From Dama dama (lineage: Eukaryota; Chordata; Mammalia; Artiodactyla; Cervidae): a stretch of 64,000 nucleotides of DNA. Shown here one piece after another: positions 23,553-35,974 of this stretch (position 1 is the first letter of the stretch; each line of letters begins with the position of its first letter). The translations under genes and the position numbers were made by a program. Location of the stretch: assembly GCF_033118175.1 (NCBI RefSeq), contig NC_083704.1, forward strand, positions 52,478,501 to 52,542,500, given 5' to 3'. The notes beneath the pieces are model-generated. The model did not search any database. It was not told the DNA's origin and saw only the letters and a list, made by a program, of their open reading frames with translations.

Positions 23553-26500
23553 GTAAATAGAGCATAGGCACAACTGTCTAAGCTTTGTAAGTGAGGGGGT
23601 GTTTTCAGCAGTGCACGAGCTTAGACAGGTTGAATCTCTGGTTCTTACCACTTGCACATGAACTTTGTGTTGGGGACTGTCTCAAATGGCTCCCGTCCAG
23701 CAGTTTAAGTGTCAGCCTTGTCCCAGCTGAGCAAGTGCTGCCTCTGACTTGGCCTCTGATCTCAGTGTGGTGGTGTTTTTTTTTTCCCCCAAAATTTTGC
23801 AAATATTTAGCTGTTAAAAAAATTGCATGATTTTTTTTCTTTCATTAAATCCTATAAGCACACGTGTGTTGAGCTGGGGAATGATCATACAAGGATGTTA
23901 GATACAATTTTAGTTAAAATTCATCTGAAACGGGGCTTTTAAAATCAGTGATCTTCTATTATGGCTCTTGACAAGCCATATAAACTCCAGGCTGAGGCCT
24001 GGCTGAAGTGCCTGGTTTTCTATGCCTTTCCTGGCCTGTGCTGCATTCATAACTACTTTTAAGGTACTTGGGTTCTCTTTGATAAAGCTCAACTACCTTC
24101 ATTTTCCTTTTACTCTATAATCAAATTATTTGGGGCTGTGAACTATCATTCAAGGATTTGGCGGTTCATAACCATTAGGGACAGATACTTGATAGAGATC
24201 TTTTGTTTTTTTGTTTTTTAATATTAGGCATGACTTTAATCAGGAAATGAGTAGTAAACATTAGGTTAGGCAGGACTGTTGCCCTCAGAGCTGTATTTTT
24301 TTCATTTGGAATTCTATACAGTGCTTCATGTTGACAGTTTAAAGCCCTCTCTCAATTGACCACAATGATCACCATTACCCTTCTTGATGGGGTCCAAACC
24401 CATTATTTTCCAACAAGCATAAATAAATTATCAAGGCTGCCTCCTTTATTAAACTTAATGGAGTTTCCAAAGAAACTCCTTTTTAAAAAAAAGTTTACTC
24501 CTTTCACTTTTTATATAGTTGATTTTTAAAATTATCTGACAGGCTTCCCCCAAGGATCTGTAGAACGCTAATCCTACAAGATGTTCAGCCAGAAGACATT
24601 TGTGGCAAAAGCAGTTTGAGAAGCACTCCAAATACTTTCTCTCTTGGAAACTTAGTGTGCATATTGCCATAGTAAAGTCTTTAAACCTGCAGTTAAGACC
24701 TATTTTTTTTCCACCTGGCATTTTCTGAAACTTGATCAGGTATTCGTGTATTATCTGCTAATATCCTGAGGAACTAATATTTCATGGAACATTCTTTGAG
24801 AAATCATACTCAGTTCTATAAGAACCTACAACCTTGGAGAGCATTGTTATTTCTAAGCATTAGTGGACGTTAAGACCCAGATATATCTCTCAGTTGGAGG
24901 AGTGTTTGAAATGAAGCTCACATGGCTATAAAGCCTGGTCCAGGACAAAATGAAGCCATTATTGCACGGCTGGTTACTTAAGAGTGTAAACAAGAAATTG
25001 TGTGAACAAGAGTGTGAACAGAGAAATGTGTCTGGAGATAAGGTGAAAGTAAAAATGCTGGAGCCAAACTGAAGAGAAGAAAGAGTGACAACTGGGAAAT
25101 TTTCCCAGATTCTAAGGGGAGTCTGAAATTCGGTGAGAACTTAGCGAGAGGAGTTATGTGACTCAAAGACACCAAGTCTGAGCTTGTGGTGTTCTGACCC
25201 ACTCAGTTCAAAACCCAAAGTTTGGTTTGGCTGACTTCATCTAATAATTCTCTTTTCTAAGACAGCCTAACTGGGCTCCTCTCAGAAAAAACCAACAGGT
25301 CCAATATTCCATCCTTAGACCTGAACTTTTCTTTTTTCAACTTCATTTTTTTGCTCTCCCATTTTACTGTGTCATTTGTGTAATGAAAATATGAGAACTT
25401 AATGTGGGGGTCTAGGTCATCAGTGTTTCTTTTTTTTTTCTTTTTTTTTAATGCTAGTTCAAAGAAATGGGTTGTTAAAATGGCCTTTGTCCCTCACGCT
25501 CACTGTACAGAGGATCTGTAAACTGGGACAGTGTAGTGAGTGATGACAGGTCTCTGCAGGTAACTGTCGCAGCCAAGGAAGCTTTGACTTGCTTGACTTT
25601 CACGTTCTTACACAAAGGAGGACTGGAACTGTTGCTTCTCGATGCTCTTTAAAGCCATGTGACCGTGAGCTATCTGCCCCCTCCTCATATCAGCCAGCAG
25701 TAGCCTTTTGAAGTCCATGTTGGAGGGTTAACATGTGGCAGTTGGAGTTTGATGCCAGGAAATCAGGGCTACTGCTGGTTCTGCCTGTATTCTTGGACAA
25801 GTCCATCTGTCTGCCAGTCTCAATTTGTCCATGTGAAGAGTGGAAAGGATTTCCTATTTATGAACAGTGAAGCAAAGTCAACATTTATTGTGGGAGCTTT
25901 GGTAATGCACATCTCTAGAGTTCGACAGTCAGTGTCCAGCCTTGCCAGCTCCCGAAAAGACTGGGAATTGTGATTGTTGGGGCTGCTGGCCATGGAAATG
26001 CAGAAAGAGTAGCTCCGAGGAGTGAGGGGTATAGCAAGGATGTTCCACAGCCCAGAACTGGCACACAAGCTAATGCTCCTCTCACATTTTGGATGAAATA
26101 AGTATGAATTCTGAAACTTCTGCTGATTTAGGATGACTTATGGTCAGTGTTGAACTCAGCTTCAGGAAACCTGGTTCTGTCCGTACATTGTCCATTGCTT
26201 CATATGTGTATACATATAATTTCCTGCTTCTGATGACTATAGCCTGGAGTATCATGCATTTTTTTCCTTTGGGGTTTATTAAACATGACCTCTTCACTTC
26301 ATTAGAATGTACAGATTAGTGTTTATTTTCCTAAAACCTTGTGGAGGAGGCAGTAAGCTACTTTTCCCTTACAGAGTTAATTTTCTTCAGCTGCTAAACC
26401 CCATGACACTAATGACAAGAGTCCTCAAATCTTAGTAAAATTGGGTGCAACATATCAGGAAAATATAGTAAGTAACAATTGTGCCAAACATTATAATGGG

Positions 26501-26920
26501 CCATGGAATTGCTTCATGTTGAAATTTTTAAAAAATTTGTAATGCTATTAATACTAGAATAATGGTAGCGCTTCTCGTCTTCAGGGTGCCTTGTGAGATT
26601 AACCACGTTGGTTATGCTGGTGACGTTTTTAAATAAAATCTGTGCTTTCTGAATGTGTGTTGCAGTCTTAACATTCTTGAAATCTTTGCAGACCAGTTCT
26701 CAAGATGGGATAGGAAAGCTGGACGCTAGGTTACCGAGTGAAATCGGCCCGACTCCTCCTGTGTTGAGACTAGTCATCTACTGTTCCTTCCATTGAGACA
26801 GAACTGTTGCCTGTGTTTTTTTTTTTGTTTTTTTTTTTAACTAGTCCTGTTGAATGCAATGGATGGTATTTTGAATTCCTGGGTTAAAAACAGAATTGAA
26901 AATCTGAAATGCCTTTGCAG
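23553..26920 (+). other. PBRM1: PBRM1 intron, mostly unique sequence
   Basis: A 3.4-kb intron. I recognise no Bov-tA, BovB or CHR element in it, unlike the upstream introns. Low-complexity poly-T tracts occur near 25431-25450 and 26817-26840. No exon or RNA gene was seen; the long frames on both strands have no family resemblance. Confidence 0.6.
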
Positions 26921-27085
26921 AGCGGGCAGCTAAAGTTGCTGAGCAGCAGGAGAGAGAGCGAGCAGCACAGCAACAGCAGCCGAGTGCTTCTCCCCGAGCA
27001 GGCACCCCTGTGGGGGCTCTCATGGGGGTGGTGCCACCACCAACACCAATGGGGATGCTCAATCAGCAGTTGACACCTGTTGCAG
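26921..27085 (+). CDS. PBRM1: PBRM1 coding exon i: charged helix, Q-run and start of Pro-rich region
   Basis: Completes Glu and reads RAAKVAEQQERERAAQQQQP, SASPRAGTPVGALMGVVPPP, TPMGMLNQQLTPVA, leaving with one base of Gly. The Glu/Arg/Gln-rich helix continues from the HMG box; the four-Gln run is coded by mixed CAG/CAA. Acceptor TTTGCAG, donor GGTAAAA. Confidence 0.96.
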
Positions 27086-30000
27086 GTAAAAACAGGAGCT
27101 AAGACCATTTTTTTTTCCACTTTAAGAAATTCCTTCATTTTTTTTTTTTTTTCTCCAACGAGGAGTAGGCCACAGTCTCTAGGCTCTTCTCACGGCAGAT
27201 TCAGAGTCTGAATCATCCACGTTGTCCTTATATCGCCTTTCCCTTATGGGCAATGCCTCCCCTCTGCCCCAGAAATGGGCCCTGGGCCCAACCCTGGGAA
27301 TTGGTAGAGAGCAGCTCTCCCCTGGCTGTGGGCATGGTCTGGCGATATTCTGCACCCCAGACTGCTCTGGATAGAGTTCTACAGCAGACAATATAAACAG
27401 ACCCCGGATTCTGTTCTGGAGGGACTCCCAAGAGGAAACACAAAAGTAGTCTTTAGGAGATGATGATTTTCCCGTCTCATCCCAGTATTCAGTTTGCCTT
27501 GTTCTGCTGCAGCCATCCTTTAGAAGACTGACCATTTAAAAGGATTTTTGACAATGAATTGTAAATCCTTTCTTGGTCACCAATGTGCATGACTGCTAAG
27601 TAGAATACAAAGTCCTTATTCAATTCATTGTGCCCACTCTGTAATGCTTTTCTATTTAATTACATTAAACTGCATTTTCTGTTAGTATCCCAGTCACATA
27701 TTTTTCCAAAAAGAAAAGAAAATGATGAATGTGGTTTGCTTGTGTGTGTTGTCTCTGGTTCTGGTAGCCATGGCAAAATTGGCCATTCTTGAATATTCTT
27801 GTCTGACATGTCTCCAGTGAGAAGCCTGCAAACCACCTCTCAGGTCCCTCTTGTTTGATCTCTCTAAGCCTGGTGAGGTTCATCCAAGCTGTGTTTCTTC
27901 TTAAGCGAGCAGTCTGACCTCTTTGCAGGGAGTCCAAGATAGTGTTGTTCAAGACAAGCTCATTCGGATGCTGTTTTTGTTTTCGCTTTTTTTTGCTTTT
28001 TAAGGCAGAGTAGCGTAGGGTAACTTTCCCACTGTTGCTCCTGCCTTTTGTGATGGCAAGTTCTCAGATGCACTGTCGCTGAGCTCAGCAGTTGCACTCG
28101 CCAAAGCACATCTGAATCATGGCTTTCAGTACTCTCAGTGTAACTGATGTTGATCTAACAAATCTCATAATCGCCTGCTCTATTCCATGGCCCATTTTGG
28201 TTAATGGGGTTCCAGAGGTTTTTAGAAATCAGACCTTGAACATGGGGACTTTGAAAGTTAGAATTCCCTCATTGACATTCTCTTTTGTTCTATTTGATGT
28301 GTGATATTCTAGCACTGTGCCCTTGACTAAAAAGCCCAGGGACACATTAACAAAATGAATTCAAACAGCTAAAAACATTAAAAAAACAGCAGCTGCAGCA
28401 TTTTAGCTCCCTGTTGGGGAATGACTTCATAGAACTCTGATGGGTGAGGAGGGCAGGCCCCCTTCCAGAAAGCCCCTGCTCCATTATTAAGTATATGGTG
28501 CCCAGACCTCTGGGCCATGGGAGTGCAGGGCAAGCATTCTCTACAGGAACCAGTCTTTGGTCCACAGAAGGAATTTTGTAGCTAAGAGGGTGATTTTTTT
28601 CATGGGTTTACAGGTTGCATAGTGCCTGATTCTTAGCCTTGTTGCTGTCTGAGACCAGCTTTGCTTACAAGCATTGAAGCTCATTTGAACACATGTGACT
28701 GGGATAATAAATGCCAAAGTACAGTTTAATGAAGACAAGTGTCATGTCTTTCGGTTCTTAATAATTTCTTCAACCACAGCCTGTGTAGGCTGCGTTCAGA
28801 TGGGCTTTTGTAATTGAAAGCAAAGCCTCCTAACATTCTTAAATTCCCACCTACTTATCCCTAAAAACTATCTGGTGGTAATGGTTAAAAGACAGTTTGA
28901 TAGTGTTGGATCTTCTCATAATTAAGATTATGGTGTCTGTTCTTTACTCTCTGAACTCTACTTTAAGAAAAAGGAAATTCATAGTCCTAGTTTATGTTCA
29001 GAGGTTTTATTATTTAAAACTTATTTTAATCATTTGTGTAATTGTAGGTTTCTTAGCTTAGATATGACCAGTGAGGCAAGCTCAATCTCAAGAGTTTTCA
29101 GTAATTTTATAGCTTCAAAGGACTAAAAATAAATACCTCTCAAACAATTCTTCAGGGAAAGTCAAAAAGTAAAATTCTTAGAATCTGCAGTTTTCCGCTG
29201 TATCTAGAACCCCTCTATAATACAAAGAGAATTATATAAAAATGAGGTTTGGCACCAATTCCTCAACACTCCCTTTGTGCAAGAAGCTGTGACCAAAGAT
29301 GATTGCATTTTGGGGGGAGCCTTGTGTTTTGTTCATTGTGATCATTTCAAATCCCAGAAAAAAAATCAATCTTTTTCTTGATTAAAAAAATGTCATGTGG
29401 CTTTAAAGTTCTTTTGATAGGTGAGTCTTTGACATTTTGAAATTTTCTTCTTCCTTTCACTCTTTTTGCCAAAAATACTTGTTTCTTGAAATTCTTCCCT
29501 AGCTAGCATAAAGTATTTTGTGTTGTGATGCACTTTGAAAATAAAGGAATGAAAACCTCTGTTCAGAAAAATTCTGTACCTCCTTTAAAATGTTCCCTGT
29601 TAACTGAAGGTCTGTGAGGACATTTGTGCGCTTGGAGACAGTGATGACAATTGGCATTTTCTCATGTCAGCAGAGCCTGATTCTCCAGCTGTTCCTCCTA
29701 AGGTCTGCGCACAAGCTGCTGAGTGACCTGGGCTTAGGTTGGCTTGAGGTGGGGTGGAGAGAGGGGGGAGGTTTTATCTTTATTTTATCATGTTTGGAAA
29801 TCTAAAGATGAAGCATCAGTCATTGTGATGACTCTTAGCTGTTCCCCAGCTCAAGCTCAAGCATGCTCCATTCTTACCAGCAGTGGCGGGGCTAGAAGGG
29901 AGGAGGAATGGACACAGAAGTCTTGAAAACTTCTTGCCCACCTCCCCCCATGCTGGAGAACCATGCTTTGTGATCAGGGCTGTACGCCTCATTTCCTCCA

Positions 30001-30438
30001 TTTCAGTTTCCCCTCATGTGTACCCGTGATAGGCATATGAGTGTGGGCAGAGTGGAATGATGGGGTTTATACTGTTCAGTAGAATCGCAGTAGACAGAAC
30101 TGGTCACTCTGTTTGAACAGCTTGCAATAATCATGACCTTGGGAAGGCTATTACTACAACTCCTCTTTTATTATTTAACTGAAAACATGCAGTGTATTTA
30201 TCCCAGGGAGAATAACTACAAATAATAATATACTAAGTACTAATTCATCCAGAAATATATTTCATATTTGTAACGTTTTATTTTGTTCATTATTGCAACA
30301 AAATAATTGCACTAATTGTTATATCATGCAGTACTAAGGGCGCTTTATTCATTAGTAGTGCATGTGGGGGGGGTTGTTATTACTTAGTTCATGTTGCATG
30401 TTAATGATGCATGTCTGAAATTTGTTGTGTCCTTCAAG
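27086..30438 (+). other. PBRM1: PBRM1 intron, mostly unique sequence
   Basis: A 3.35-kb intron without a recognisable ruminant SINE or LINE. It has a poly-T tract near 27139-27152 and an AT-rich 3' part (28.9-30.4 kb). Nothing codes convincingly. Confidence 0.6.
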
Positions 30439-30594
30439 GCATGATGGGTGGCTATCCGCCAGGCCTTCCACCTTTGCAGGGCCCAGTTGATGGCCTTGTT
30501 AGCATGGGCAGCATGCAGCCACTTCACCCTGGGGGGCCTCCACCCCACCATCTTCCGCCAGGTGTGCCCGGCCTCCCGGGCATCCCACCACCGG
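30439..30594 (+). CDS. PBRM1: PBRM1 coding exon j: Gly/Pro-rich segment
   Basis: Reads MMGGYPPGLPPLQGPVDGLV, SMGSMQPLHPGGPPPHHLPP and GVPGLPGIPPP, a low-complexity Gly/Pro/Met segment typical of the PBRM1 C-terminus. It enters with two bases (Gly) and leaves with one (Gly). Acceptor CCTTCAAG, donor GGTAAGA. I recall this region as absent from some human isoforms. Confidence 0.96.
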
Positions 30595-33500
30595 GTAAGA
30601 ACTTCATCCTCATTCACTCATTAATCTCATCTTCATATTCTCTTTTTCCTCCCTCAGCCATTTGTTCCAGGAGGTACCTGCTGCCCATGTGGGCGGGGCT
30701 TCCCTCACTGAGAACCGCAGGGATGTCAGCTGCAGGACCTGTCCTGTGTGTTGAGCAGGTGGCTCAGCGCCTGTGCCCTTGAGCACTGGCTGCCTAGCAG
30801 CGGCACGGGGCACATGACACAAAACTAGGCTCGGGAGATGACGGGGCAGGGCGCGTGCTCTGGAAGCCCCCAGACAGTTCGGCAAATGCTCAGAAAGCAG
30901 ACACAGCCTAGAGAGACATGGTCTGCTCTCTTTATCGAATGAAGTTTCCCAAATGGCTAGTTCAGAGTCACACATGAAAAGCAGTTTTTGCTCCTGGGTC
31001 CATTTCTTCCTCTGGTTCAGTTCTTATCTCAAAGAGTCTTTTGTATAGAGCCCTTGCTCCATCTTTTGCTTTTCAAACAACACCTCCCCTCTAAGGGGAT
31101 TACCGAGTTGCTAATGTAGGACTCTTCAGAAACTCTTCAGTCAGTCCTTCTAGGAACAGAAAGGAGGGAGAGAAAGAACTTGCACTGAACTAGTTTTCTG
31201 TGTCTGAGTCCCCGAAGAAGCATGACATAGCATTTAAAGAACAGCATAGTCCACCCTGGTAACTGTAGACACTGGTTCATCTGTCAGCAGAAGCCCAGGA
31301 GTTATCTCATATAGAAACATATAAATGGAGTTCAGAAATAGGTACAGTTTTACTTTATAGTTAATTAGCAAATTGAAAGATTATTATGAAAGGAAAAATC
31401 ACCAGTTCCCATCATATGCAAAAAAAAAAAAAAACTAACCCTTAGACATAATCTAGTTGGAGGGAAAGTGGCTTTAGGATGACTTGGAAGAGCATTTGAT
31501 CTGTTATCCAGAATATTAGCTAAAGACCTGGCCCAGATGACAGAATATAGAAACATTAGATTTGCTTATAACAGTCTTGGCTGTACCAATCCCGCAGCTA
31601 TGAAGAGTTCCAAACCATGCTTCACAGGGTATGCCCCACAGTACGAAGGGTGAGCCAACCTGGTGCTTGGCCTAGCGTCTCCAGTGACACTCTGTGGTGT
31701 GTGTTGCTTAGAAAATGGCCATAACTCCCAGAAATGTTTGATGCACACCTAACTGGAGGAAGAAACGTTTGTGGGAGTGGGTGTTTCATTAAGGAAGTGG
31801 TGGACTGAGTAAGCTGGACTATAAGTGTCAGTCATAAAATGGGTGTGCCCCTGTGGCAGATAGAGATGGCTTTAATTCTGTGCCCTCTCCCCTTGGCATA
31901 GAGTGTCTGACTGAGCAGTCAGACGAGGCTGGAGGTGACCCCCAGGTGTGTGTGTTATTTGGTAGGAACCACACCTAAGTCCAGTACCCTCTAGGTAACT
32001 GGTCTTTTGGTGGGTATTGGGGGACAGATGTTTCCCTGTCCCCCCTTCTCCAGATTCTAAATGCATTTGAAGAAAGCATAACATACCTGATGACAGGGAG
32101 GCAGGGAAGAAGAACCTCTCTTAGTGTCTACCCACACATGTCCGACCAGGCTTCAAGGAGAGGAAGTTTTGTGAACTCCTCTGGTGAGTCAGCCCACAGT
32201 CTCACCAGCTGCCCCATGGCATGGCATTTGTAACCAGGAAGCATAGGGGGTTGGTTGCTGATTTGTTTGCGCTGCCCTGCAAAGATTGATACAGACAGCT
32301 CAGGGAGCCCCCCAGTGTTGTGAAATATAAAGTGGGTGAGTGTCCTGGCAGGGTTGGGGGGCAGGGGTTAATAATATGTTGCTGGAACAGCAACTTACCC
32401 ACTGCAGCCTCTTCACCCACTGACAAATAATCGCTAGGATCCTACTCTTACGATCCAGGTACCCTTCTGGGTCCTTGGAATATCAAAATCCCTGCTTTGT
32501 AAACAGAAAGTTTGTTTTCACTTACTATTTTCTCCTTAACAGATGTGTAATACTTCTTGATATTTAGCAATTCTGAACCTTAGAATAGTAATTCAGTTCT
32601 GCCTGGTCGAAATAACACCATTTTTAATCCAGAGAAACTATAGAATACAAAGCTAGCTCTTATTCATCCTTCTATGCAGCTAGCTGGACTTGTTTAAAGT
32701 TTAAACAATATCTCGCCAGGGTTTTGGTTGTATTAATAGTTTGTTAGTTTTTAGCAAACTGAGTCCCTTGCCTGTTTCTCTGTTTTCATGAGACTAGAAA
32801 ATGGATGATCCTGAGATTAAAATAGCCCCAGATGCTAAATTTAGGACATCACATTATTATCAACCAGGACGTATGAGACAGAAATTGCTTGTTGAGGAGT
32901 CACCAGGAGAAGTTTATACAAAGACTAAATGTAGTGAGACCATGGGATCTTTCTCTTTCTCTTTGTCATTTTGCATTTGAGGTGATAGCAACCAAGGGCT
33001 GCCCTGCTTCCAGATGATCCGCTCTCTCAGAGGGCAGTGTCCCCTCTCTGCCAACATCAGTGACTAGTCAGAACCAGAGTGCTGGTAGCCTGTGCGGGGA
33101 CAGCAGGAATGTGCCTCCAGCCTCCACAGAGGTCACTGACGTGTGTACTTGCACAGCCTCCACCCTTGGTCCCTGCTGTCCCAACACACTGCATACAGCC
33201 GAGCCTGGTTGCAGTGCTCTCACTGCTGATATTAAACACAGGCTTCCGGTGCTGGAAACTGTGTTGTTGAAAGAAAAAGGCCTTGAAAATAGAGTTGTAT
33301 TCTGACTATAGCTTACCTAGGGAAATATTAGAATTCTCTGCGGAGTTCAAATTATTTCTCAGCCATGAGTAATTAATATACATCTGACAGATTCTCCTAG
33401 CGTTGTATTTAGAGTACCTAGAAAACAAAAGAACATGAATTTTCTATATGATGCTACATCCTGTTTTGGGTGCTTAGGGCTCCTGTCCACAAAGACTCAG

Positions 33501-33604
33501 GGCAGTGATCATAGGTTTGCATTTTAAATGACATTTCTTATCAGACAGTTTTTCAGTCTTCTCATCTCAAAGCTTCTAATTGTGCCTGTAATTCTGAATT
33601 ATAG
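30595..33604 (+). other. PBRM1: PBRM1 intron, mostly unique sequence
   Basis: A 3.0-kb intron without a recognised mobile element. It has a short poly-A near 31420-31434. The start is fairly GC-rich (30.6-30.9 kb). No exon was found. Confidence 0.6.
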
Positions 33605-33675
33605 GTGTGATGAACCAAGGAGTGGCCCCTATGGTAGGGACTCCAGCGCCAAGTGGAAGTCCGTATGGACAGCAG
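33605..33675 (+). CDS. PBRM1: PBRM1 coding exon k: short Gly/Pro segment
   Basis: 71 nt. Completes Gly and reads VMNQGVAPMVGTPAPSGSPY and GQQ, ending in phase 0 at CAG/GTGAGC. One residue, Ser in PAPSGS, differs from the Gly I recall in human. Confidence 0.95.
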
Positions 33676-33785
33676 GTGAGCCTCCAAGTTGGATCTTCTA
33701 GGACTCAACAGAATTCAAGTTACCCTCTTTCTCAGAGCATGGGCTGAGTATGTTCCCCCCTCACCGTGTACCTGTGCTTTTTCAG

Positions 33786-34002
33786 GTAGGTGTTCTGGGG
33801 CCTCCCGGGCAGCAGGCACCACCTCCATATCCTGGCCCACACCCTGCCGGCCCCCCCGTCATACAGCAGCCAACAACACCCATGTTTGTGGCTCCCCCAC
33901 CGAAGACCCAACGGCTTCTCCACTCAGAGGCCTACCTAAAATACATTGAAGGACTCAGTGCTGAGTCCAACAGCATTAGCAAGTGGGACCAGACCCTGGC
34001 AG
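33786..34002 (+). CDS. PBRM1: PBRM1 coding exon l: Pro-rich end and conserved C-terminal block
   Basis: Only 110 bp after exon k. Reads VGVLGPPGQQAPPPYPGPHP, AGPPVIQQPTTPMFVAPPPK, then the conserved block TQRLLHSEAYLKYIEGLSAE and SNSISKWDQTLA, leaving with one base of Ala. Acceptor TTTTTCAG, donor GGTAAGG. Confidence 0.97.
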
Positions 34003-34106
34003 GTAAGGAGAGCTCTTTCTGAAGAAGCCTTTTCAAAATCTATACTTTATCAAAGTCCTCCTGCTGCTGTTGACAGATTACAGGATAAGTATCCATTGTT
34101 CTTATA

Positions 34107-34575
34107 CAGGCATACCTTGCTTTATTGCACTTTGCCTTATTGCACTTCTCAGATACTGGTTTTTTTACAAATTTAAAGTTTGTGGCACCCCCATGAGCAA
34201 GTCTGTCAGCACCATTTTTACAATAGTATGTGGCCACTTCGTGTTTCTGTGTTAACATTTTGGTAATTTCCACAATACTCCAACTTTTTCATTATTATTA
34301 TAATTGTTATGGTGAATCTGTGATCAACAATCTTTGACATTACCATTATAGAATGATTACAACCTGCTGAGCGCTCAGATGATGCCTGATAGTTTTTAGC
34401 AATATAGTCTTTTAAAATTAAGGTACCCATGTTGCTTTTTTAGACCTGATGCTATATTACACACTTAATAGGCTACAGTATAGTATAAATGGAACTTTTA
34501 CTTGCACTTGGGAAACCAAAAAATTAATATGATTTGCTTTATTGTCGTGATCTGGAACCAAACCTGAGGAAGGCC
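34107..34575 (+). mobile_element. Tigger1-like DNA transposon, internally deleted
   Basis: Starts with CAGGCATACCTTGCTTTATT preceded by TA, and ends with TTTATTGTCGTGATCTGGAA and a decayed GAGGAAGGCC end. Both match the terminal inverted repeats of the mariner-like Tigger1. The transposase gene is missing, so this is a non-autonomous copy. Confidence 0.75.
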
Positions 34576-34952
34576 TTTTTAAGTAAAATGTATATTTAGC
34601 TGAAGTGTTTGCAGTTTTGTATATTGATGTCATGTACTGAAAGTTTTGTGTTTTTTTTTTTTTTTTCTGAGTTTCAAAGCTTCCTTTTATCATAAACATC
34701 AATGCTATCTCAATAAGTATATTCTGAATTTTTTCAACTATTTTTCAGGCATTTGGGCATAGCATAGATGCATTTGGGCAAATTAAAAATTATTTCATCT
34801 CAATTTTTTAAAAAGATAAAAGTACTATTGGAAGACATGTTTCTAATCTATCACTTACTCATCTAGTTCAGCAGGCTTAACATATTTTCAGTACATACTG
34901 AAATAACTTGCCAAGTTTCCAAAGAAATTCGGAAGTTTCCATCCATTCTTCA

Positions 34953-35162
34953 GGGGCTTCCTGGGTGACTCCGTGGTAAAGAATTCACCTGCCAATGCAG
35001 GAGATGCAGGTTTGATCCCAGGGTCAGGAAGGTCCCCTGAAAAAGGAAATAGTAACCTACTCTGGTATTCTTGCCTGGGGAATCCCATGGACAGAGGAGC
35101 CTGGAGGGCTATAGTCCATGGGGTCACAAAAGAATCAGACATGACTTAACAACTAAACATCA
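34953..35162 (+). mobile_element. Bov-tA SINE
   Basis: Starts GGGGCTTCCTGGGTGACTCC, contains CCTGCCAATGCAGGAGATGC, GGTTTGATCCCAGGGTCAGG and CCATGGACAGAGGAGCCTGG, and ends ACATGACTTAACAACTAAAC. Confidence 0.88.
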
Positions 35163-35499
35163 ACAATTCATTCTTCATTTCTAAGCCAGATTTGATCATT
35201 GATTTCTTTTAAGAGTAGTAGATAGTTTTCCCTTTCATCACATTTACCCTTTTAGGAATTTTTGTTAGTTTTGAAGTTATTAAGTATCACGAGTGCCTAC
35301 AACAAAATGCTAATAATAGTCAGATCTTTTAGCTGTTTGTGCAACTCTTATGTTCCCAATTCTAGTAATTTTGTTACATTGTGCAGCTCTTGTGAAGTAA
35401 CTGTTAGAAATTAGTTCTAAACTGTAAAGCATGAAATGAGACATCCTTGGCTAGGTTGTCTCATACCTAAGTTAAATAGTTTTCTAAAAACCAAGATGT

Positions 35500-35635
35500 C
35501 AGAGAATTCCCTGGTGGTCTAGTGGTTAGGAATCCAAGCTTCCACTACACGGGGATGGGTTCAGTCCCTGGTCAGGAAACTAAGACCCCATTTGCCATGA
35601 GGTGTGGCAAATAAGTAAAAAAAAAAACAAAAACA
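35500..35635 (+). mobile_element. CHR/ART2-type SINE
   Basis: GAATTCCCTGGTGGTCTAGT start, GGGTTCAGTCCCTGGTCAGG, then AAACTAAGACCCCATTTGCC and a poly-A/CAAAA tail. Confidence 0.85.
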
Positions 35636-35801
35636 AAATACAACAAGATGCCTATAAAACAATATATGAAATTTTCTGGGAAATATTCTGCAGAGTTAAA
35701 TTTCATAATATTTAATAAATAGCAAATGTTTCACATTTCAATAAATCTGTCAGACCTTAGGACTGATGTTAACATTTCTCTGTCCACACTTCCATTTTCA
35801 G

Positions 35802-35974
35802 CTCGAAGACGTGATGTCCATTTGTCAAAAGAACAGGAGAGCCGCCTTCCCTCTCACTGGCTAAAAAGTAAAGGGGCCCACACCACCATGGCAGATGCCC
35901 TATGGCGCCTTCGGGATCTGATGCTCCGAGACACCCTCAACATTCGCCAAGCATACAATCTAGAAAACCTTTAA
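35802..35974 (+). CDS. PBRM1: PBRM1 terminal coding exon m with stop
   Basis: Completes Ala and reads RRRDVHLSKEQESRLPSHWL, KSKGAHTTMADALWRLRDLM and LRDTLNIRQAYNLENL, then TAA at 35972-35974. The conserved C-terminal helix block is intact. The last residue is Leu, where I recall Val in human; a single first-base change explains it. Confidence 0.97.

Larger units (their letters stand above)
34003..35801 (+). other. PBRM1: Last PBRM1 intron with Tigger, Bov-tA and CHR elements
   Basis: A 1.8-kb intron holding a Tigger1-like DNA transposon (34107-34575), a Bov-tA (about 34953-35162) and a CHR-type SINE (about 35500-35635). Confidence 0.75.
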
